From Pardosa pseudoannulata (Eukaryota; Arthropoda; Arachnida; Araneae; Lycosidae): DNA of 64,000 nucleotides. This document shows positions 15,001 through 25,313 of the stretch, piece by piece. The stretch lies in contig CM063507.1 of the NCBI GenBank assembly GCA_032207245.1, positions 90,302,305 to 90,366,304 of the forward strand. Reading direction: 5' to 3'. The first letter of the stretch is position 1; every line of letters begins with the position of its first letter. The translations under genes and the position numbers were made by a program. Under the pieces are notes generated by a model. It saw nothing but the letters and a program-made list of their open reading frames with translations, did not search any database and was not told where the DNA came from.

Positions 15001-18000
15001 AAAAAGAAATAGATTGAAAGTATAATGGATTTCGATTGTAGTCATGCTTGCAGTCAAAAAAAAAAAAAAAAAAAAATTCCATGACTGCTAATTTTAATCT
15101 TATTCATTTTTTTCTGCATCCTTTTATCGTTGAAGTTCTTTCTTCGAAAAATATGTCCACTATTCTGTGGAATATAATTGGCAATTTATTCATACTAAGT
15201 CTATATATCTGAACATTAAATTCAAGGTGGTTGCTCTCTTCAGATAATAGTTGTCTTAGTCCTGCAAGTGAAAACTTGATTCCATTTCTTTATTCTAATT
15301 GCAGTACATAAATAATAAAAAAAATAGATTGAAAGTATAATGGATTTCGATTGTAGTCATGCTTGCAGTCAAAAAAAAAAAAAAAATTCCATGACTGCTA
15401 ATTTTAATCTTATTCATTTTTTTCTGCATCCTTTTATCGTTGAAGTTCTTTCTTCGAAAAATATGTCCACTATTCTGTGGAATATAATTGGCAATTTATT
15501 CATACTAAGTCTATATATCTGAACATTAAATTCAAGGTGGTTGCTCTCTTCAGATAATAGTTGTCTTAGTCCTGCAAGTGAAAACTTGATTCCATTTCTT
15601 TATTCTAATTGCAGTACATAAATAATAAAAAGAAATAGATTGAAAGTATAATGGATTTCGATTGTAGTCATGCTTGCAGTCAAAAAAAAAAAAAAATTCC
15701 ATGACTGCTAATTTTAATCTTATTCATTTTTTTCTGCATCCTTTTATCGTTGAAGTTCTTTCTTCGAAAAATATGTCCACTATTCTGTGGAATATAATTG
15801 GCAATTTATTCATACTAACTCTATATATCTGAACATTAAATTCAAGGTGGTTGCTCTCTTTAGATAATAGTTGTCTTACTCCTGCAAGAGAAAACTTGAT
15901 TCCATTTCTTTATTCTAATTGCAGTACATAAAATTGATTGAAAGTATAATGGACTTTCGATTATAGATATGGTTGCAGTCAAAAAAAAAAAAAAAAAAAA
16001 AAAAAAAATTCCATGACTGCTAATTTTAATCTTGTTCATTTTTTTCTGCATCCTTTTATCGTTGAAGATCTTTCTTCTAAAAATATGTCCACTATTCTGT
16101 GGAATATAATTGGCAATTTATTCATACTAAGTCTATATATCTGAACATTAAATTCAAGGTGGTTGCTCTCTTCAGATAATAGTTGTCTTAGTCCTGCAAG
16201 TGAAAACTTGATTCCATTTCTTTATTCTAATTTCAGTACATAAAATAAAACAAAAAATTGATTGAAAGTATAATGGACTTTCGATTATAGATATGGTTGC
16301 AGTCAAAAAAAAAAAAAAAAAAAAATTCCATGACTGCTAATTTTAATCTTGTTCATTTTTTTCTGCATCCTTTTATCGTTGAAGTTCTTTCTTCGAAAAA
16401 TATGTCCACTATTCTGTGGAATATAATTGGCAATTTATTCATACTAAGTCTATATATCTGAACATTAAATTCAAGGTGGTTGCTCTCTTCAGATAATAGT
16501 TGTCTTAGTCCTGCAAGTGAAAACTTGATTCCATTTCTTTATTCTAATTTGCAGTACATAAATAATAAAAAAAAAGAGATTGAAAGTATAATGGATTTCG
16601 ATTGTAGTCATGCTTGCAGTCAAAAAAAAAAAAAAAAAATTCCATGACTGCTAATTTTAATCTTATTTTTTTTCTGCATCCTTTTATCGTTGAAGTTCTT
16701 TCTTCGAAAAATATGTCCACTATTCTGTGGAATATAATTGGCAATTTATTCATACTAACTCTATATATCTGAACATTAAATTCAAGGTGGTTGCTCTCTT
16801 CAGATAATAGTTGTCTTAGTCCTGCAAGTGAAAACTTGATTCCATTTCTTTATTCTAATTGCAGTACATAAATAATAAAAAAAAAAATAGATTGAAAGTA
16901 TAATGGATTTCGATTGTAGTCATGCTTGCAGTCAAAAAAAAAAAAAAAATTCCATGACTGCTAATTTTAATCTTATTCATTTTTTTCTGCATCCTTTTAT
17001 CGTTGAAGTTCTTTCTTCGAAAAATATGTCCACTATTCTGTGGAATATAATTGGCAATTTATTCATACTAACTCTATATATCTGAACATTAAATTCAAGG
17101 TGGTTGCTCTCTTCAGATAATAGTTGTCTTAGTCCTGCAAGTGAAAACTTGATTCCATTTCTTTATTCTAATTGCAGTACATAAATAATAAAAAAAATAG
17201 ATTGAAAGTATAATGGACTTTCGATTATAATCATGCTTGCAGTCAAAAAAAAAAAAAAAAAATTCCATGACTGCTAATTTTAATCTTGTTCATTTTTTTC
17301 TGCATCCTTTTATCGTTGAAAATCTTTCTTCGAAAAATATGTCCACTATTCTGTGGAATATAATTGGCAATTTATTCATACTAACTCTATATATCTGAAC
17401 ATTAAATTCAAGGTGGTTGCTCTCTTCAGATAATAGTTGTCTTAGTCCTGCAAGTGAAAACTTGATTCCATTTCTTTATTCTAATTGCAGTACATAAATA
17501 ATAAAAAGAAATAGATTGAAAGTATAATGGATTTCGATTGTAGTCATGCTTGCAGTCAAAAAAAAAAAAAAAAAATTCCATGACTGCTAATTTTAATCTT
17601 ATTCATTTTTTTTCTGCATCCTTTTATCGTTGAAGTTCTTTCTTCGAAAAATATGTCCACTATTCTGTGGAATATAATTGGCAATTTATTCATACTAAGT
17701 CTATATATCTGAACATTAAATTCAAGGTGGTTGCTCTCTTCAGATAATAGTTGTCTTAGTCCTGCAAGTGAAAACTTGATTCCATTTCTTTATTCTAATT
17801 GCAGTACATAAATAATAAAAAAAATAGATTGAAAGTATAATGGATTTCGATTGTAGTCATGTCATGCTTGCAGTCAAAAAAAAAAAAAAAAAAAATTCCA
17901 TGACTGCTAATTTTAATCTTATTCATTTTTTTTCTGCATCCTTTTATCGTTGAAGTTCTTCCTTCGAAAAATCTGTCCACTATTCTGTGGAATATAATTG

Positions 18001-18488
18001 GCAATTTATTCATACTAAGTCTATATATCTGAACATTAAATTCAAGGTGGTTGCTCTCTTCAGATAATAGTTGTCTTAGTCCTGCAAGTGAAAACTTGAT
18101 TCCATTTCTTTATTCTAATTGCAGTACATAAATATTAAATAGAAATAGATTGAAAGTATAATGGATTTTGATTGTAGTCATCTTGCAGTCAAAAAAAAAA
18201 AAAAAATTCCATGACTGCTAATTTTAATCTTATTCATTTTTTTCTGCATCCTTTTATCGTTGAAGTTCTTTCTTCGAAAAATATGTCCACTATTCTGTGG
18301 AATATAATTGGCAATTTATTCATACTAAGTCTATATATCTGAACATTAAATTCAAGGTGGTTGCTCTCTTCAGATAATAGTTGTCTTAGTCCTGCAAGTG
18401 AAAACTTGATTCCATTTCTTTATTCTAATTGCAGTACATAAATATTAAATAGAAATAGATTGAAAGTATAATGGATTTCGATTATAGT
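1..18488 (+). repeat. 312-bp satellite array 1 (left arm, A-run on + strand)
   Basis: Head-to-tail tandem array. The landmark TGCAGTACATAAATAA recurs at 1, 313 and 625 and onward to the gap, giving a ~312-bp period and about 59 copies. Each monomer carries an A-run of roughly 10-28 bases between GCAGTCA and TGACTGC (67-73 and 95-101 in the first copy), and a dyad TCCAC-6 nt-GTGGA (169-184). Most length variation is in the A-run. Two common variant sites co-vary: AAGTC with GCAAGTG, and AACTC with GCAAGAG, alternating irregularly. The array extends beyond the left edge of the window. No coding role is supported: the ~60-codon open frames in every monomer, on both strands, are simply repeat copies. 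Confidence 0.97.
15900..18488 (+). repeat. Diverged monomers at the inner end of array 1
   Basis: From about 15900 the monomers depart from the array consensus. Examples are a shortened segment after CAGTACATAAA near 15930, GGACTTTCGATTATA in place of GGATTTCGATTGTAG near 15951, 16274 and 17215, a duplicated GTCAT near 17857, and AATATTAAATAGAAAT near 18131 and 18441. The last monomer runs into the assembly gap. Divergence toward one end is the usual signature of an array edge, where homogenisation by unequal exchange is weakest. Confidence 0.8.
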
Positions 18489-18588
18489 NNNNNNNNNNNN
18501 NNNNNNNNNNNNNNNNNNNNNNNNNNNNNNNNNNNNNNNNNNNNNNNNNNNNNNNNNNNNNNNNNNNNNNNNNNNNNNNNNNNNNNNN
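18489..18588. other. Assembly gap (100 N)
   Basis: Exactly 100 undetermined bases, the conventional size for a gap of unknown length. Left of it is satellite array 1; right of it is the interior of a LINE ORF2 just after RT motif DIEKAYDRTWR. The missing DNA must include the rest of that ORF2 and the 3' end of element A, if it is complete, plus the true satellite/LINE junction. Any open frame drawn across the gap is artificial. Confidence 0.99.
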
Positions 18589-20380
18589 CATAGAGATCGC
18601 AAAGGATGCCATAGCGCCATGTCCGATCATATGCCTTTTCAATGTCGAAAAAGATAGAAACTAAATGGCTCCTTTTCAAAAAAGCGTTGCGAATCTGCGT
18701 TTCTAAGTAAAGAATGTTATCAGTGGTGGAACGACCTTTTCTAAAACCACTCTGGAGAGGAGGAATACAATTTTTGCTTTCCAAGATGTAAACCAAACGA
18801 GAATTGACCATTCTCTCAAATACCTTACAAAGGCAGCTAGTGAGGGCAATTGGGCGATAATTGCTAGGGTTAGAAGCGTCTTTTCCAGCTTTGGGGATAG
18901 GAATAATTATGGCAGATGTCCACTGAATAGGAAAGGTGTGCTCTGTCCAGATGCGGTTATATAAGCCAAGAAGATTTAAGAGAGAACTGTGAGATAGGTG
19001 TTGTAGCATTTGATACGTAATATTATCAGGACCAGGGGAAGAATTCTTTAGGTGTCTTAAGCTGTTAATTAGTTCGAAGTCAGTGAAAGGACAGTTGTAA
19101 GGGAGATTAGAGACCGTAGAGAAGTTTAAAGATTGCTTCTCAGCTTTCATTTTGTGGCGTAAAAACTCAGTAGAATATGACGTGCTATTAGAAGCTGAAG
19201 CAAAGGACAATGCGATGGTATTGGCAATATCTTTCATATTCGAGATTGATTGGCCGTTATGATGGAGACAAGAAACTGGATAGTTATTATAGTATATACC
19301 CAAAGCACGCCTTACTTTCGTCCAGAGCTGCTTGGATGAAGTATTAGAATTTATACTAGAGACATATCGTTTCCAAGAATCTCGTTGGCAACGTCTCCTA
19401 ACCTTCCTTGCCTGGGCTTTAGCTTTTTGAAATTTTAGTAGGTTTTCAGTAGACGGATACCTACGAAATATGCTCCAAGCCTTTTGCTGACCCTTTTTGG
19501 CCATATGGCATTCCTCGTTCCACCAAGGCTTTTTATTTTTAAGGAGGCGGTTACTAGATAGAGGAATGCTGGCATTAGCAGCTTTCAGAATGGTGGAGGT
19601 AACAATATGGACAACGTTGTCGATATTACCTTCGATCATATCCTGAGTGATTATAGCAAGGGAAGTAAAGGTATTCCAGTCTGCCTTATCATAGATGTAG
19701 TGCGGAATAGAAGTAGAATCTCCAGATTGTGAATACAGGGGGGAGAGGAAAATCGGGAAGTGGTCACTATTGTGCAAGTTTTCTGAAACCCAGAAGTTGT
19801 AAAACGGAGCAATGGGGGGAGAGCATATAGCAAGATCAATGGCATGAAACGTTTGCGTAGGAGTGTGAAAATAGGTACTGTCGCCGTTATTCAGAATGCA
19901 CAGAGAAAAGTCATTAATGAGATTTTCAATAAGTTCCCCTCTATTGTTGAGATCAGTGCTTCCCCAAATGGGGCTATGGGCATTAAAATCCCCGACTATT
20001 ATAAAAGGAGGAGGTAGTTGGTTAATTAGACTATTTAGTGATTGCTGTGACACAGATTCGTTGGGAGGGAGATATATACAACAAATAGTGGTGAGATGCT
20101 TTAGATGTATGCGAGCAGCAACGGCTTGGAGATTAGTGTTAAGTGTGACGTCTATTGAAGGAATGTTACAGTTTATCAACAGAGCAACCCCACCAGAGGC
20201 GCGTTCACCCAAGTCATAATCTTTGCGGATAGTTTTATAGTTATGGAGCTTCAGATTAGTTCTGCAATTTAAGTAGGTCTCTTGTAAAGCCAGGCAGACA
20301 GGATTATGATCGAAAACGAGGGATTTTAAATCATCCATCTTATTGCGAACACCGTGGCAGTTCCAGGAAAGAACGGCCAT
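18589..20380 (-). CDS. LINE ORF2: APE endonuclease plus N-terminal reverse transcriptase (partial)
   Basis: ORF2 starts at the ATG at 20378-20380 (MAVLSWNCHG) and is open to the gap, about 597 codons. The first ~230 residues are an APE-like endonuclease: WNCHG, ALQETYL, GGVALL, CIYLPP, GDFNAHSPIWGS, IDLAICSP and SDHFPI. It would nick the target DNA. After a basic linker come RT blocks: SSPGPDNITYQML, NYRPIALTSCLCKVFE, LQSGFRKGRSTTDNI and FFDIEKAYDRTWR. The catalytic YxDD block and any RNase H domain would lie in the missing sequence. The start overlaps the ORF1 stop by one base (TGATG), favouring translation by termination and reinitiation. A TTG codon just upstream gives an apparent longer start, but ATG is preferred. 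Confidence 0.92.
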
Positions 20381-21609
20381 CAAGAGGAAATTTTAAGGGG
20401 ATTACGATTTCCTATGATTCCTTTTGCCTCTTTTTCAGGAACATCTTCATCCATCGATTCCCCAGAGAGTTCCGAGTCCGAGACACGTAAATTTAAAATG
20501 CTGTCATCAATATTTGGTTGTTTGGGAATCTTTTTAACTTTAAAATAATCAGCTTTGTAGCTAGACCCTTTCGTAAACACTGGTCTAGAAGGGGTATTTT
20601 CATTTTTCTTTCTAACTTTTTTTTGTTGAATTTTCACTTGCTTCGTTTGGGTACAGATTTCATTATTATTTTTCTGACTTGTCGATGTAGGTTGAGGAGG
20701 ACTGCGAGTTTGAGATGGGGAGAGAGATGTGAGAGCAATTATTTTAGTAGGTGAGTCAGTTTGAATACCAACAGATTTCACACTTTTAGTCGCAGCAGAA
20801 TAGGAGAGTCCAGGTTTGGGGGTACATGACTTTACTAGGTTACGAGCTTCTGTATATGATATATTTTGTTTTACTTTCACAGCCTGTATTTCTTTTTCGG
20901 TTGCCCAATTTGGGCAAGATCTAGAATAAGAAGGATGGTCACCCTTGCAGTTGACGCATTTAAATGGTTCCGAGCAGCCTTCGCTGCCATGCCCAGGAGC
21001 ACCACAACGTGGACAGGTAAGATTACCACGACAGGAAGTCTGTGAATGACCAAATCTTTGACATTTAAAGCAGCGTAGAGGATTAGGTATGTATGGTCTA
21101 ACGGAGCAGTTCAGGTATCCGGCTTTTATAGTAGTAGGAAGTTTAGGAAGATCAAATGTCAGAATTAGATGTTTAGTATTAAAAGTATTATTGTCTTTGC
21201 GGATTGTGATTCGACGGACAGCACTGACGTGTAGCGGTTTTAGATTTTCCAGAATTTCAGATTCAGATAGATATTGAAGGTCAGACTCAGATATAACGCC
21301 TCGGGATTGGTTGAGTGTTCTGTGAGCGGACACGGAAACAGATTTTAATCCAATGCTCTTCAGTTTCAAAATATTAGTTGCTTGGCCGGCATTGGCGACT
21401 TGTACCAGAAGGTCTCCAGATTGCAATTTTTTAATGTTCGTTACCTCACCGACAGTCGATTGGATGGTTTTGTGTATGAGAAAAGGGGAGATTTGGTGGA
21501 AATTTCCTTCGTTACATTTGATTATGAAAAAACGAGAATAATTAACACTATTTTCTGAAGATTCACTTGACGATACATTGACGTGGAGATTTTTGTTTTT
21601 TGAACCCAT
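20380..21609 (-). CDS. LINE ORF1: gag-like zinc-knuckle protein
   Basis: An intact 409-residue protein starting at the ATG at 21607-21609 (MGSKNKNLHV). Residues ~25-170 form a conserved block (RFFIIKCNEGNF, SPFLIHK, GDLLVQV, RGVISESDL, VRRITIRK) shared with the ORF1s of elements B and D. Three zinc knuckles follow in the middle of the protein: CFKCQRFGHSQTSC, CPRCGAPGHGSEGC (both CX2CX4HX4C) and CVNCKGDHPSYSRSC (CX2CX3HX6C). The C-terminal third is polar and lysine-rich, with an acidic SELSGESMDED patch. By analogy with other LINE ORF1 proteins it binds the element RNA and chaperones nucleic acid in the ribonucleoprotein. It ends in TGA overlapping the ORF2 ATG. Confidence 0.92.
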   Translation of the reverse strand: MGSKNKNLHVNVSSSESSENSVNYSRFFIIKCNEGNFHQISPFLIHKTIQSTVGEVTNIKKLQSGDLLVQVANAGQATNILKLKSIGLKSVSVSAHRTLNQSRGVISESDLQYLSESEILENLKPLHVSAVRRITIRKDNNTFNTKHLILTFDLPKLPTTIKAGYLNCSVRPYIPNPLRCFKCQRFGHSQTSCRGNLTCPRCGAPGHGSEGCSEPFKCVNCKGDHPSYSRSCPNWATEKEIQAVKVKQNISYTEARNLVKSCTPKPGLSYSAATKSVKSVGIQTDSPTKIIALTSLSPSQTRSPPQPTSTSQKNNNEICTQTKQVKIQQKKVRKKNENTPSRPVFTKGSSYKADYFKVKKIPKQPNIDDSILNLRVSDSELSGESMDEDVPEKEAKGIIGNRNPLKISS

Positions 21610-22164
21610 AATGAAAGAATTAGAGATTCGGACCCGACCGCACCACCCACCATGGAGCCCAACAAGGGGATGCAGGATTCTGCACCAGTGCTAGCCGGGC
21701 CTATACGCTCACAGTCAGAAGACCGATCGCTTGAACCGTAGCAGATGACAATGTCTAATCTACCAGCCGATTGATACGCACCGGAACTTACGTACCCCCC
21801 GTTTACTCGAAGCCGAGGCCAAAGCAATGTGTTGAAGTTTCCCCGCACAAATGGAAATGCCATTCAGATGATTCCCCTACGAGAAAACCCCTCAATTACC
21901 AGGATCCCCATTTCCGAGGACACGGGTATCCACGCACGGCAAACACGTGGGCAGTTTAAAACGCCAAGAGGAGCAAGAGACAACAGAGTGGAAACAGCTT
22001 CTCAAGGGGTGCCCTCACCTCAAAAGAGGAAACCGCAACGAGGGGAAAGAAAAGAATAAAGTAGAAGGAAAGAGGAGAGTAGAAAAGAAATGAGAAAAGA
22101 TCGCTGGGGTACCTCGGGATTGCGAAACCCGTGTTTACCTGAAGTAGGTAAACCCCCTGAGGGG
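21610..22164 (-). promoter_or_regulatory. 5' UTR of LINE A with structured 5' terminus
   Basis: About 555 bases upstream of ORF1. Its 5' end on the minus strand reads CCCCTCAGGGG, then a hairpin GTTTACC-7 nt-GGTAAAC, then CGGG-loop-CCCG, then GAGGTACCCC. Corresponding blocks occur upstream of ORF1 in elements B and D, including the GCACCAGTGCTA segment and the segment near 21780-21860. LINEs generally transcribe from an internal promoter in this position, so promoter activity is expected, but no specific promoter motif was identified. Confidence 0.7.
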
Positions 22165-23127
22165 TATGTCTGGTTTGGAGTTGGAAGAGGTTTTTTTTTT
22201 TTCCTTTGTATTACTTGGTTTAATATTTTAGTGGTATTTGAGGTTGGTTAACGGATTTATTAGTAGTTACTTCAGGATCTGTCTGGATAGCGATAGATTT
22301 TGACTATTTTTTGTGCAACTGCGGCATAAGATATGCCTGCTTTAGGGCTACGGGACTCAGTAATTTGCCGGGCTTCATTGTATGGGATATTTAGCTTTAC
22401 ACGGACAGCCTGAATTTCCTTTTCTAAAACCCATTTCGGGCATGACCTGGAATAAGCAGGGTGGTCGCCATTGCAGTTCACGCATTTGAAAGCGTTACTA
22501 CATCCCTCGCTTTCATGGCCACCAACTCCGCATCGGGCGCAAAGAACAGACCCGCGGCAAGCAACTTTAGAGTGGCCATAGCGTTGGCACTGGAAACACC
22601 TAAGAGGGTTGGGGATGAAAGGGCGCACTGGACATTTTAAGAACCCTAAGGCCACATACTTGGGCAGAACAGGAGAATCAAAAGTTAGGATAAGGTGTTT
22701 GGTATTTAATAATTTACCATCGCGACGGCACAGTGATACGCCGTGCTCCGCATACTCCTTGATCTCTCATTTCACTTAAGATTTCTTCGTCTGTAACATT
22801 AAATATCTCCCGTTCAGATATTACTCCACGGGAGAAGTTGAGAGTAGTATGAAACGAAGGTACAACAGGGATATGAGCTAGTTTGCTGATTTTTATAAGT
22901 CTACTGGCCTGGGAGGAATTTTGAACTTCTACCAACAAATCACCTGATTTTAGTTTTTTAATATTTTTGGGTTCGCCTATTTCTTTAACTATAGATTTAT
23001 TTATAAGGAATGGAGAAACGTTAGTAAAATTTCCGTCAGCATGTTTGATGATTACGAATCTAGCAGCATTAAGATTTGGAACATTTTGTTGCCCACTAGG
23101 GGAATGGGGGGGATGAAAGGAAGCCAT
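22165..23127 (-). pseudogene. LINE B ORF1 remnant (frameshifted, interrupted)
   Basis: Begins at the ATG at 23125-23127 (MASFHPPHSP). The first ~135 residues are open and match the ORF1s of A and D (RFVIIKHADGNF, SPFLINK, GDLLVEV, RGVISERE, ARRITV). The frame is lost near 22715 and resumes by 22655 with three zinc knuckles: CFQCQRYGHSKVAC, CARCGVGGHESEGC and CVNCNGDHPAYSRSC. A further shift near 22285 separates KIVK from the expected SIAIQTDP. From ~22270 to 22165 degraded lysine/proline-rich C-terminal sequence seems to continue, with an A-run on the minus strand, until the 5' end of element A. At least two indels make it nonfunctional. The rest of B would lie beyond A, in or past the gap. 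Confidence 0.82.
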
Positions 23128-23713
23128 GATAAATAGAATAGAATTCGGACCCCGGCGGCACCGCCCACCACGGAACCCAACAAGGGGATGCAGAAATCTG
23201 CACCAGTGCTAACCGGGATCTATACGATCACAGGTACTCCTGAAACTGCTACCAACCTTAACGTAACAGTCCAGAGAGTACACCGATCACTTAGTCCGAG
23301 CCGAAAGTCGACCAGCCGATTGATACATGTGGACCAGTATGTACCTCCCGTTTACACGAAACCGAGGCCAAAGCAACGTGTTGGAAACACCCCTCCAAAA
23401 TGGAAATTCCATAAAAGATAATTTCCCCCACGGGGAATCCCCTCAATTACCAGGATCCTCATTTCCGGTACACGGGTCTCCACGCACGGCCAACACGTGG
23501 GCAGTTAACAGTTCGCGAGAGGCTGTGTTCAGAACGGAACATAGCATCACGAGAAAAGCCCTCACCTCCGAAGAGGTAACCACAACGAGGGAGAAAAGGG
23601 AAAGGATAAAGTAGACATAAGAGGAGGGAAACGGAAAAGAGATTAAAGTTCGCTGGGGTACCTCGGGATTGCGACACCCGTGTTTACCTAAAGTAGGTAA
23701 ACCCCCTGAGGGG
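23128..23713 (-). promoter_or_regulatory. 5' UTR of LINE B
   Basis: About 586 bases with the same block order as the 5' UTRs of A and D. It is very close to D over 23140-23500 and again at the terminus, where CCCCTCAGGGG, the GTTTACC/GGTAAAC stem and CGGG/CCCG are all retained (about 23650-23713). The outer boundary at 23713 is set where similarity to the other copies ends; sequence to the right is not shared. Confidence 0.75.
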
Positions 23714-24563
23714 GAAAGGAAGAATAAAAGAAATTGGTTGAATACCAACCTAAAATAATCGTCTATTCGATGATGTGCAATGTGAGAATTTTGAATGCCG
23801 CTGCCCCGCAAAACCTACAGCCGTCGACTCCAAGTCGGTGAGTTGGTGTTAGCATTGTTCCTTCATTGTGAAGAGGAGTCTGATGTGTTCAGACTCCGAG
23901 TGAACAACCAATCAAACGCCTGTTCTCTGTCATCACAGTTACGACCTAGTTCACCATTATCCACATCAGACCAAAACCGTGACCTACATTACTGAGGATG
24001 GAATTACAGTCGCTGTCTCAAAAACCACCTGAAGATGAGCAGTTTTTACCACCAATACCAGTTAGCTCAAATGACGAGAACAGTAGGCTACTAAAACCCT
24101 TTTTTAAAGTTTCCTAAGGAATATTTTTAATTCCAGGTTTAAAAGTACAATTTTAGTATTTATATAGAATGTTTTTAAAAGTACATTTTGAGATCAAAAG
24201 TATTTTTTCTCTAAAAATTTAAAAGAAGGCTTACGTATTTTAAAATTCCATTTTATCGATAAAATCAAGTTTCTGTCAATTACGTATGTACAAGATTGTA
24301 ATTTCATTTTAATCTCCTCTTCTGATTATTTCCATTTAAATTTCTATTTAGCATTTATATATATACTCAAACCAGAATTTTCATCACTTAAATGGGATTA
24401 ATAAGTTTGCAATTGATAAATTGCTTATAATAATGTATAGCGGATATACAACAGTTCATACTGTTGTATTTCGGTAAACAAAGATATAGTAAATACACCA
24501 GTTGTTCAATATTTCAATAAATATAATGGCAAAAAATAATGCCAATTTTTTTCTAGCAACCCT
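23714..24563. other. Spacer between LINE B and fragment C
   Basis: No gene recognised. The left part (to ~24100) has moderate GC and contains a perfect 9-bp inverted repeat, GGAGTCTGA-5 nt-TCAGACTCC, at 23875-23897. The right part is AT-rich with scattered stops in all frames. A 66-codon plus-strand frame at 23795-23995 has no recognisable motif and is not called as a gene. Confidence 0.6.
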
Positions 24564-25114
24564 GGTTGGTTGGTTGGGGGTTTTGCGCAAGATCCAATCA
24601 AGGATATGCTGCGCCAAACAAAGATTGATAATAATCAATATATGTATACTTATGTATAAAGTTAGAAGCAAAAGTAACTTTTAGTCAAATATTTAAAAGG
24701 AAGAACATAAGTAAAATACGATGGAAAGATTGATAAAAAAACAATTTAAATTAAACAAGGTTAAAATCACCAATGAGGATGAGGAATTCAAATAGTTTTG
24801 GGTGGTTGGTTTCACCCAAAAGTTCGATCTAACTGGGATGAAAAGTTTTAAAATATATATTATAAAATCGTGTAAAAGCCGTGCATGAAGTTAAAATGTG
24901 ATGAATAGTGAGATGAGTATACAGAGAGAACATTTGGAGCAGGCCAGCCAAAAGTAAATGTTTATGGGTGACTCTCGTATGACCAATACGAAGGCGAGTC
25001 AAGACTACATCCAACTTGCGATTCGGGAAGCATGGCCAAAAGGAGATCGATGGTCTAAGGACGTGAAGCTTGTTTAGAATTTGCAAATTCCATTCGGAAT
25101 TCCAGAGGTCATTT
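24564..25114 (-). mobile_element. LINE fragment C: ORF2 C-terminus and 3' end
   Basis: On the minus strand, residues LDVVLTRLRIGHTRVTHKHL (within 24829-25111) match the ORF2 C-terminus of D and E (DVILTRLRIGHTRYTHRHLL). The zinc-finger part after it is degraded. The 3' UTR keeps TTTGTTTGGC followed by a CA-rich motif, as in D and E, and ends in CCAACCAACCAACC (plus strand 24564-24577). The sequence is more diverged than D versus E, so this is a separate, older subfamily copy. It is truncated on its 5' side where the 3' tail of D begins. Confidence 0.8.
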
Positions 25115-25313
25115 GGTTGGTTGGTTGGGTGGAGTTTAATGGCACTGAGTCCTCCTGGGACATATTGTGCCAAACAAATAGTTAAATATTTCCTACAATG
25201 ACAAAAACAAACAACTATAATAGGATGACAGAAGAAAACAAGCTAAAAATGCAAAAACAGTGTAAACTAGATAAATAAGACTAAAAGTAAAAACAGGCGA
25301 TGAGGTATAAAAT

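Larger units (their letters stand above)
18589..22164 (-). mobile_element. Non-LTR retrotransposon A (5' complete, 3' lost in gap)
   Basis: Reading leftward on the minus strand: structured 5' UTR (22164-21610), ORF1 (21609-20380), then ORF2 (20380 into the gap). The endonuclease, RT and RNase H layout of the related element E, the zinc-knuckle ORF1 and the RT motif style place the family near the I/Jockey group of APE-type LINEs; this is family-level inference. Its proteins are clearly diverged from those of D and E, yet its 5' terminus matches theirs. No lesion is visible in either ORF, so A may be the youngest copy here. Its 5' end abuts ORF1 sequence of element B, suggesting A inserted into B. 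Confidence 0.9.

Noticed and set aside
1..18488. Dozens of ~60-65-codon open frames (MQKKMNKIKISSHG... and MDFDCSHACSQKKK...) in each satellite unit
   Set aside because: They occur on both strands of the same monomer, change with A-run length, and contain the homopolymer as F or K runs. They are repeat copies, not a gene family.
18420..18642. Open frames spanning the run of N
   Set aside because: They join satellite to LINE through undetermined bases.
19896..20219. Plus-strand open frames of 60-107 codons inside LINE ORF1/ORF2 (also near 20518, 21089, 21353, 34387 and 34602)
   Set aside because: Antisense shadows of the minus-strand LINE coding sequence, without motifs.
22100..22164. Hammerhead ribozyme at the LINE 5' end
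   Set aside because: No CUGAUGA plus GAAA core on the transcribed strand; another fold, including other ribozyme classes, is left open.
23188..23614. Open frames in the LINE 5' UTRs (23188-23614, 27764-28262, 21771-22059)
   Set aside because: Present in different frames with indels between copies. The shared feature is nucleotide sequence, not a protein.
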